From assembly GCF_048771995.1 (NCBI RefSeq), contig NC_133024.1, forward strand, positions 28,474,001 to 28,538,000: DNA of 64,000 nucleotides. The letters run 5' to 3'. This DNA comes from Taeniopygia guttata (lineage: Eukaryota; Chordata; Aves; Passeriformes; Estrildidae). This document shows, piece by piece, positions 57,601-64,000 of the stretch (its first letter is position 1; each line of letters begins with the position of its first letter). The notes below the pieces were generated by a model that ran no database searches, was not told the origin of the DNA, and was given only the letters and a program-made list of their open reading frames with translations. The translations under genes were made by a program, and so were the position numbers.

Positions 57601-59560
57601 TGGCTGGGACAGGCCAGGAGAACCAGCATGTGGGGAAGGGCATGGATAGTAAGTGCTGTCCTTAGAGTAAACTTTACCCCTGGTGCCCTCTGTGATGCTC
57701 AGAGCAGTCTTTGCCACAGGAGGCATAGGAGGTTTCAAATGAAATCAGACCTGTGTTCTCTGTAACCTCTTATTTAACCAGACACCATGTAGGTAAGGAT
57801 TCTAAAGGGTTGTGACAGGGCTGGATGGTTATACCAATTTTTAGAAATAATAAAGCAGAGACCAAAGGAATTTTACTTGCCTTAGGGAATGAAACAAGAT
57901 TTGACCAGGCAAAGAACAGAACCCAGTTCAGGTCTCAGTGGTCCTGATTATTAACTCTGATTGCCATGAGATATAGGGTCTTGTTTCATAAACCCAGAGG
58001 TGATGGCTTTACTACAGCGAAATTCTCCCTGGTGTGAAGATATTCAGCACTGCTGTATTTTACCTGCTGTTTCCTTCAATGTTGTGCACTCTTGCCATGG
58101 AAACATTGGAATTTCAGAACAGAGAACCTCTGCTTTCTTTTCTCGGAGGAAATTCTCTAAGCCAATTCTGTTCTAATAGAAGCCACAGACCTAAATTATT
58201 TTACTGCCCTTTCCTTTGCAGTTAAAATGGGATGTGATGGAAACAAAGAGTAGAAAAGGCCATCACAGGCAGAGCAGAATTCTGGTAACTGACTCCCCTC
58301 CCTCCCCAGGACTTCTCCACCTCCCCTGCAGCCTACAACATGAATTTGTGCAATACCTCCACAACTCCTAAACGTGCCTTATGATCCCTGCCAAATGCAG
58401 CTGCTCTACAGAGCCTTTCATCTCCCATCCAACTACAAGGAGTGGGTGGTGTCGTACAATGGGAAGGGGCCTGTGGAGGAGAGGATCAGTTATCAGGCTC
58501 TCCCACCAAGAAGAAAGGCCACCCCACCTGCAGTCCAGCTCTTCCATGTCACAGGGTGTTACAGAGGCCTTTCCCATTTGCTCAAGCATGGAAAATATCC
58601 TCACTCACTCATTCACTCTTATCCTTTGTTTGCAGAGGCAGTGGGAATGCAGAAGCACGGGAGCATTTTTCACCCAAGTACCTACAGTGCTGAAATATGT
58701 TGAGTGCTGCACAAGGAGCATCTTACACTAGATTATCTGAACTGCAGCAACTACAGCCTAAAAGCAAGTGGCTGTAATTCCCTGACTGCTTTCAAAGCAC
58801 AACTCTTGAGTGCTGTTGTGGATTTACTGCATGCAATTTGCAAACAAATAAAATTATGACAGAAAAGGGGCAGTTCTTGAAGACCTCTGAAATCAGAGAC
58901 TTGGAACACAGGGTACTGTAGAAGACCAGTGAATGACTACAAAGCAGTTGAAGGAGATGGAAGAAAGGCAGAGGCAGGAAAATATGCCCACCCCATTTTT
59001 CACACCTCTTCCAAGTGCAAAGAAAGCATGCAGTGCAGTAGAATTAGAAGCAGTTGACTAGACAGCCCCTAAAAGGCCTTAGTATAAAAGAAGTTTGAGA
59101 GGAATGGGTATCTCAGCTGCTGTGGCCTGTTCATATGGTAAAGCTGTTGTCTTTCTCTTTTTCATGTAGCTCAACACTGTGGCAGCAGATCGAAGTTTCA
59201 CGAGCAGAGACATCGAGTCAGGGGCCATGCAGCTGAACACAGAAGTGTGCCCCATTGGGAAGCTCTCTCGCCGAGGCTTCTACCTGGCTTTCCAGAACTC
59301 TGGGGCTTGTGTAGCCATGGTGTCTGTCCGAGTGTATTACAAGACTTGCCCGGAGGCAGTGCGGGGCCTGGCCCGCTTTCCAGAGACGCTGGCAGGGTCA
59401 GAGGGGCTGACAGAAGTGCCTGGGGTCTGTGTGGAGTACGCAGCTGAAGAAGTGGGCTCTCCCCCCAGGATGCACTGCAGCACTGACGGGGAGTGGCTGG
59501 TACCAGTGGGCCGATGCCTTTGTGCTGTGGGGTTTGAAGAAGTCGATGGGAGCTGCGTAG
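42412..59560 (+). CDS. EPHA1: EPHA1, ephrin type-A receptor 1, 5' part (exons 1-4)
   Basis: Four exons (42,412-42,478; 45,603-45,670; 57,240-57,515; 59,170-59,560) join in phase to give about 267 residues closely matching the N-terminus of vertebrate EPHA1 from memory. They encode a signal peptide (1 to ~20), [15 protein letters not shown] at the start of the mature protein, and the ephrin-binding domain ([59 protein letters not shown]). The beginning of the cysteine-rich region ([16 protein letters not shown]) follows. EPHA1 is a membrane receptor tyrosine kinase binding ephrin-A ligands on neighbouring cells. The transmembrane, kinase and SAM parts are outside the window. Introns are about 3.1, 11.6 and 1.65 kb, and the fourth exceeds 4.4 kb. 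No stop or frameshift is seen, so the gene appears functional as far as visible. Confidence 0.93.
42479..45602 (+). other. EPHA1: EPHA1 intron 1
   Basis: 3.1 kb, GC-rich at its left end where the CpG island continues, then average. No CR1, RNA gene or nested gene is recognised. Confidence 0.75.
45603..45670 (+). CDS. EPHA1: EPHA1 exon 2
   Basis: 68 bases after a TTTTCAG acceptor (ending 45,602), coding [19 protein letters not shown] and EVG, and closed by GGG|GTGAGT (GT at 45,671). The sequence matches the conserved start of the mature Eph ectodomain (D-T-S-x-A-x-G-E-L-G-W). It ends between codons. Confidence 0.92.
49830..49854. repeat. T25 homopolymer
   Basis: An uninterrupted run of 25 T in EPHA1 intron 2, preceded 20 bases earlier by a run of nine A. 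It may be a poly(A) tail of a lost antisense insert or simple slippage DNA. Confidence 0.9.
54460..54545 (+). mobile_element. Short CR1 terminus in EPHA1 intron 2
   Basis: 'AATTGGACTAAATGATAATG' and 'GTCCTTTCCATCCTAAATCT' followed by CCAATGATTCTGAATC is the CR1 3' terminus, about 85 bases. Confidence 0.65.
57240..57515 (+). CDS. EPHA1: EPHA1 exon 3: first part of ligand-binding domain
   Basis: 92 codons from [11 protein letters not shown] to RRPLFTK. The acceptor is GGGAGCAG ending 57,239. The donor is AAG|GTCTGT, which departs from the consensus at position +3. The end is placed here because the next exon's [11 protein letters not shown] continues the known EPHA1 alignment without gap. Confidence 0.9.
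57516..59169 (+). other. EPHA1: EPHA1 intron 3
   Basis: 1.65 kb separating two halves of the ligand-binding domain. Near its left end a 20-base phrase (GTCATATCTTTCAGCTTAA) is tandemly duplicated at 57,543-57,588. No other feature recognised. Confidence 0.75.
59170..59560 (+). CDS. EPHA1: EPHA1 exon 4: rest of ligand-binding domain and start of cysteine-rich region
   Basis: 130 codons plus one base after a pyrimidine-rich acceptor ending CATGTAG (59,169). It contains [20 protein letters not shown] and [20 protein letters not shown], both strong Eph signatures, and ends GATGGGAGCTGCGTAG|GTGAGT (GT at 59,561). The next exon, expected to begin with a CPSG-like motif, was not found before the window ends. 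Confidence 0.93.
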
Positions 59561-61279
59561 GTGAGTATGCAGACACTAGCTGTAGGCCATGGGAGAGGTT
59601 CCAGAGAACTAGAGATCAGAGTATCTGTAAGCAGAAAGTGGGATCAGGAGACTTGTGGTCTACCTCTCTCTTGCTTACCCTCTGTATCTTATATCTTTCC
59701 TTCTCCTTACCTTCTCCTTAGCTTCTCTTTTTCAGTTGTCATTTTTCTCCTCATGTGTCAGGTGTAAGACCTGCACACACCTCTCCACTCCCTCTTGGGC
59801 TTCATCCAGGAGCTTTCAGCTATGGAGCTAGTTTCTGTGAGCTGTAACTATGTGATTGACACTGACTCACTCAACAACTGGTTCTCAACCCTTGAACAGC
59901 AGCCTTGTTCTCTCAGGGCAGACGGGTCAGACACACAGAGCAGGGTGTTTGTCCCATGACTAGAAAGCTGAGAGGGGGGAAGGTTTCTCTTCTGTCCCTC
60001 ATTCTTCTTTGACTGGAATGGCTCTTCTGCCATAGGAAACCATGTAAAGCATATTGCGCAATAGCATGGTGCCTGCTCTTCTGAAGAAGAGCAATTAGCA
60101 AGCAAAAGAGTCACCAGGGTGCTGGAGTCACAGCAAGCAAGAAGTGCAGGGCTCTCCCTTGGCTGCAAAGGGGACAAGATTTGGCTTCTTAAGGCAACTT
60201 TGACATTTGTGGTGTTTTGGGGGATATGTATTATTGCAGGGAGAGAGGTAAAAGATAGCAGATCTCTGCTCTTGTTGCCAGAGCTGTGTGGCACCAAGGC
60301 TAAGGCCTCACAGTGCTCTCAGATTCAGCAGGTGTCCCATGTCTCTGCTTTGCTCTGCTACAGGGATTTGGTGTCTCTATGAATCCCTACTGCCTGCTGC
60401 TCGTTTTGCTTGGGGAGCTGGAGAAGGTTGAAGCACAAGATCCTTGCCCTCCTCCAGCAATCCCCTCTCTTCGCACAGCCCAGCCAGTTTTTCCACTTAG
60501 GTGCTACAGAGCTCTCCCCGCCCTCCTGAGAGCACTCCTCTGGGAAGGGGCAGGGAAGCTGTCATGTCTGGACAAGCCTCGACTGCTATCGCAGCACAGG
60601 TTCATTCTACATCTGTGCTTTCATCCCACTCCGCCCAAGTACAGCTGCAGCCAGAAATATGTTTTGGAGGATTAGTAGGGACTGGGTGGAGAGGAAGGGA
60701 AGAGGGGAGAACCTAGCAGGAGTAGGGAGAGGTACTTCACGACCAGAAGAGTGTCTTACCTGAAGCACTGGGGGAGAAGGTGAATGCAGGAATGCAGGGG
60801 GGGGGATATCCTAGGATCTGCTCCCTCAGCAGAAAAGTCCAGACTGTGCAATAGACTGGGGGTAATGCAGCTCAGGATAAAGACTGAAATCATAGCTTTT
60901 ACTTTGTCCTCAGAACAGAGGAGGGCTTCTTCAGACATGTAAAGTGTGACAGGATGGAAAACCTGGCAGTGTCATTCTGAGTGTTGCCTGGAGTAGGGAA
61001 CAAAAAAAGCAGAAAGCTGCACCTTTGCCTTTTAACAGGGAAAAGAACCTGACCTCTGTTACAGAACAGGAGACAACAGAAAGCCAGAGGATCAGGTCCT
61101 TACCTAGTTCCCTCAGTATCTCCGTGAATTCTCAGCTGTATAAAGCTCTGCTGGGCGCAGAATGGCTCACCCACCCCACAGTCCCAGACAAGCTGTGCCT
61201 GCCCCAGAGCATTCAGACTCCGCTGCCCATAAACCCAGAGCTCGTGATTAACTTCCCCAAGTGTGTAATTTGCTGCGCC

Positions 61280-62020
61280 CACGGAGGCTGGCTGTGCCCC
61301 GGCCTGTGCTCCGGCTCCTTGCTGGGCTCTGCAGGGCGGCAGGTGAGCCGAGCCGAGCCGAGCCGAGTTCCCCGTCAGCCCCGCTCTGGTGCCCTGCAGC
61401 ATTCCCGGCCGGGCTGGCGGACTCACGAGGAGCACCTGCAGGAATAAGGAATGGCAGGAGGCACCCCAGCCATCCTCTCTGCCCTCTGGTGCTTGGCGAG
61501 CAGGCCCTTTCCCAGACTTGTTATTCCCACCGCGCCGCCCGGAGCGGGTGCCCAAGGCCCGGGGAAAGCGGGGCCCAGCGGGGCTGGGCGGGGGCCGAGC
61601 CTGCTGGCTGTGCGCCCGCCTCCCGCCCCCGGCCCGGCCGCGGGCAGCCGCCCCTCCGCCTCCGCACCCCGGGGCAGGGCGGGGGGAGCCGGGAGCACCG
61701 GGGGAGCCGGGAGCACCGGCAGCCCCTCCGCACCGCCGGCCCAGCTCCGGGCCGGGCCGGGCCGGGGCGCTCCGCACCGCCTCGGGGCGGGGCCGGGCCG
61801 GGCTCCGCGGGCCGCTCCCGCCCCCTGCCGGCCGCCGCCGCCTCATGGGGCCGGTGTCCCGCCGCCGCCCTCGCCTCCTGATCTGTCCCTTCACCCGGGC
61901 ACCCCCTGCAGCTCCCGCCCTGCCGGGCTCTGCGCTCCCTGCAAGGCATCTCCTGCCTGGAGGGGCTCGGCGCCGCCGGTGTGGGCGGGGGGCTGGAGGA
62001 ACAGAGGCTCTCCTGGGGTC
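61280..62020. promoter_or_regulatory. Intragenic CpG-rich island in EPHA1 intron 4
   Basis: About 740 bases of very GC- and CpG-rich DNA with GC-box-like GGGGCGGGG words, a (GAGCC)n patch at 61,349-61,371 and a 19-20 base tandem phrase at 61,682-61,722. A donor-like CAG|GTGAGCC occurs at 61,345-61,347. It could be an alternative or antisense promoter, or an unmethylated intragenic island. Open frames across it on both strands are composition artefacts. Confidence 0.55.
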
Positions 62021-62029
62021 CCAGTTACC

Positions 62030-62420
62030 TCTTCTGGAACACAAGGCTTATGAGGAGCGGCTGGAGGAGCTGGGGTGTTCAGCACGGAGGTTCAGGGGAC
62101 GCCTTATCCCTCTCTACAAACATCTGAGAAGACGGTGTAGCCAGGCGGGGATCAGTCTCTTCTCCCAGGCAAGACAAGAGGACATAGTCTTTAGCTGGTT
62201 TAGGTTGAACATTAGGAAGAATTTCTTCACAGAAGGGGTGATAAGACATTGGAATGGGATGCCCATGGAGGTGGTGGGGTCACCATCTCCAGAGTTGTTT
62301 AAGAAAAGACTGAGCGTGGCACTTAGTGCTATGGTCTAGTTGACATGGTGGTATTCAGTCACAGCTTGGACTTGGTGATCTCAGAGATTTTCCAGCCTAA
62401 TTGATTCTGTGATTCTTGCA
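62030..62420 (+). mobile_element. CR1 LINE 3' end in EPHA1 intron 4
   Basis: It reads the end of CR1 ORF2 (ERLEELGCSARRFRGRLIPL, YKHLRRRC) then the 3' region ('GAACATTAGGAAGAATTTCT', 'GGTGGTGGGGTCACCATCTC'), ending in ATTGATTCTGTGATTCTTGC. It abuts the GC-rich island directly and is 5'-truncated. Confidence 0.88.
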
Positions 62421-64000
62421 AAGGTTCCCAACCCCAAATTTCTATAATTTACTTGCAGATTGTCTCAGCCTGATAAGTGTGTATGTATATTGTGTCATGT
62501 GTGGCAGGTAGTATTATACAGGCAACATCAGAACCTCTGTGTTATACAAGAATGTGGCCATGCACTTCCTTTGTTTTTCATGTCAAAGCTCTCCTGACCC
62601 AAACTGATCCAATGTCAGGAACTCTGAAATCTTATGCTGGAGCAAAGTGGCAGGAGGCCTCAAAACTTTCATCTTCAGTCCAGCATGTAGAAGTGTTCTC
62701 AGTTGTGAGCAGCCTGAAGATCAAAGTAACTTTTACTGCCTCTTTCTCAAAGTGATTATTTAATCTGGAGTCTAAATGGAATCTCTTTGAGCTGTGACAA
62801 TCAATACTTGAGCCTTTTATTTGTTTTTAATGGCCTTTGCTATCATTAATCACATAGTTGCATGATTGTATCTCAGAATGATAGATTTTCCTGAGTGGTT
62901 CTGCCATTTCCCGGAATCACAAGGTACTGGTTGCTCCTACTTGTGATTATTTCTTTTTTTCTGGGCTCTTTAAGCATCCCTTCTGCAGACTGATGATAAG
63001 TAGTCTTGTTTGGCCTGTGTTAGTGGAAAGTTTTCAAGGTCCCTCAGGTGTTCCTCTTTGTCACATTTCGTCTTCTCTGTAACGAATCCTGTCCTATACT
63101 CTGTTCCACCACAGTAAGCCATTTGTGTGAAGCTCCTGAACAGATGGCTTTCTCCATTGGGATCTCCTGAGGATTACACAGGATATTGTTGCTTTTATAG
63201 TGCAATATAAAAAGGGACATTCCCTCAATGCACAAGTTAAATGCAAAGTGGTAGCTCTGGCAGAAAATTACTGTATGCATTTCTCAACCATCTCATTAGT
63301 GATAGGTTGGTGTTTTCTTTAGCTAGAGAACATTTGATTCATTTAGCACAGGGTGGCAAACCATTAAAATCACAGGCTGCCTTAAGCTCCATCACTGAAT
63401 TTTTCCTTTCTGCTACATAACTCTAGAGGCATTGACCTTGAGACAACTGGTAAGCTGACCGGTGCTTCTGTGGATTGAACTAATAGTAACACAGCAAAAG
63501 CAGGTTGTCAAATGTTATACTGAGAGAGTGTGGCTGCTCATTTTTGTAGGACTGGAAGTAGAAAACGTAACACCTATTCTCTTGCAGTCTGTGTTGGCTC
63601 CATAGCCAGTTACACTGAATGCTGTGAGGTGAACTGATGGCTTCCTAGATATTCCCCAGGGCCCTGCTAGGCGATGCTCTGGTATGGTACAACACTTGAA
63701 ATCAGCAAAGATGCTCTGCTAAAAAGCCTACTGGCTACCTCATATGAAGTCACCAAGCAGAAGACTCTGAGGAGTGCAAAGATTTGTAGCTATTATTTAT
63801 GATTCTTGTTTGTGGTGTGGAAAGTTTTAAGGACAAATTTAAACCAGTCTGGGTTTACATTGGAAGAGGTTTCTGAGGTTGACTGGATTCCATATTCATA
63901 CAGCATCTGTGAGGAATTAGATCCCCCTTCTTTGGTCTGCAACTCCTGTCATAATACTGATGCTACCTTGAGTTTGCATCTTCCCTCTATCTGCTCTGAG

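Larger units (their letters stand above)
59561..64000 (+). other. EPHA1: EPHA1 intron 4, left part
   Basis: At least 4.4 kb, running off the window. It holds a GC-rich island (about 61,280-62,020) and a + strand CR1 3' end (62,030-62,420). The remainder is average DNA with no exon matching the EPH cysteine-rich repeat. Confidence 0.65.

Noticed and set aside
58374-58703. 109-codon open frame in EPHA1 intron 3
   Set aside because: No recognisable domain. Overlapping frames of similar length suggest chance openness.
60372-60675. Signal-peptide-like frame MNPYCLLLVLLGELEKVEAQ
   Set aside because: It lies inside the EPHA1 intron, has no downstream domain, and the following residues are proline/leucine-rich with no family resemblance.
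61100-62339. Long open frames (314 codons on -, 316 on +) across the intron 4 island
   Set aside because: They arise from stop-poor GC-rich DNA and the + frame runs into CR1 sequence. The proteins are repetitive A, G, P and R with no recognisable domain.
63590-63650. Pyrimidine tract plus CAG, considered as the acceptor of EPHA1 exon 5
   Set aside because: The translation after it (SVLAP then stop, or CVGSIASYTECCEVN then stop) does not match the expected CPSG-type cysteine-rich exon.

Overview
The window looks like nuclear DNA from a bird, most likely a songbird or close relative. CR1 LINE 3' ends in both orientations are the dominant repeats, there is a solo LTR of a type I recall from songbird genomes, and the genes have vertebrate splice and polyadenylation signals. 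All supported genes lie on the + strand. The species cannot be fixed from the sequence alone.

Region 1 (about 1-13,500): a tandem cluster of three intact 176-codon genes for small beta/gamma-crystallin proteins of the 'epidermal differentiation-specific protein-like' (EDSP-like, amphibian ep37-related) type. Each has its whole reading frame in one exon and a diverged but recognisable 3' flank. Copies 1 and 2 also share a TATA box, a non-coding first exon and an intron. Their first-exon and early-intron block is almost identical although the proteins are only about 70% identical, which points to gene conversion. Copy 3 lacks that upstream block and begins just after an unrelated TATA-bearing segment that may be LTR-derived.

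Region 2 (about 13,500-28,500): gene-poor, repeat-rich DNA. It holds a 996-bp solo LTR with matching 5-bp target-site duplications, several CR1 fragments and an uninterrupted 37-unit GAGAA microsatellite next to a CR1 tail.

Region 3 (about 28,500-32,000): one intact class II olfactory receptor gene, GC-rich inside AT-rich DNA. A splice acceptor abuts its ATG, and a TATA box plus candidate non-coding exon lies 2 kb upstream.

Region 4 (32,000-41,780): AT-rich DNA with no gene that I can support and almost no CR1.

Region 5 (41,780-64,000): the 5' part of EPHA1, an ephrin receptor tyrosine kinase. Four coding exons with consistent reading phases encode the signal peptide, the ligand-binding domain and the start of the cysteine-rich region. 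The later exons (rest of the cysteine-rich region, fibronectin repeats, membrane span, kinase, SAM) lie beyond the right edge. A CpG island covers exon 1, and a second, unexplained GC-rich island sits in the fourth intron. The genes are neighbours but share no evident pathway: epidermal crystallins, an odour receptor and an axon/epithelial guidance receptor.
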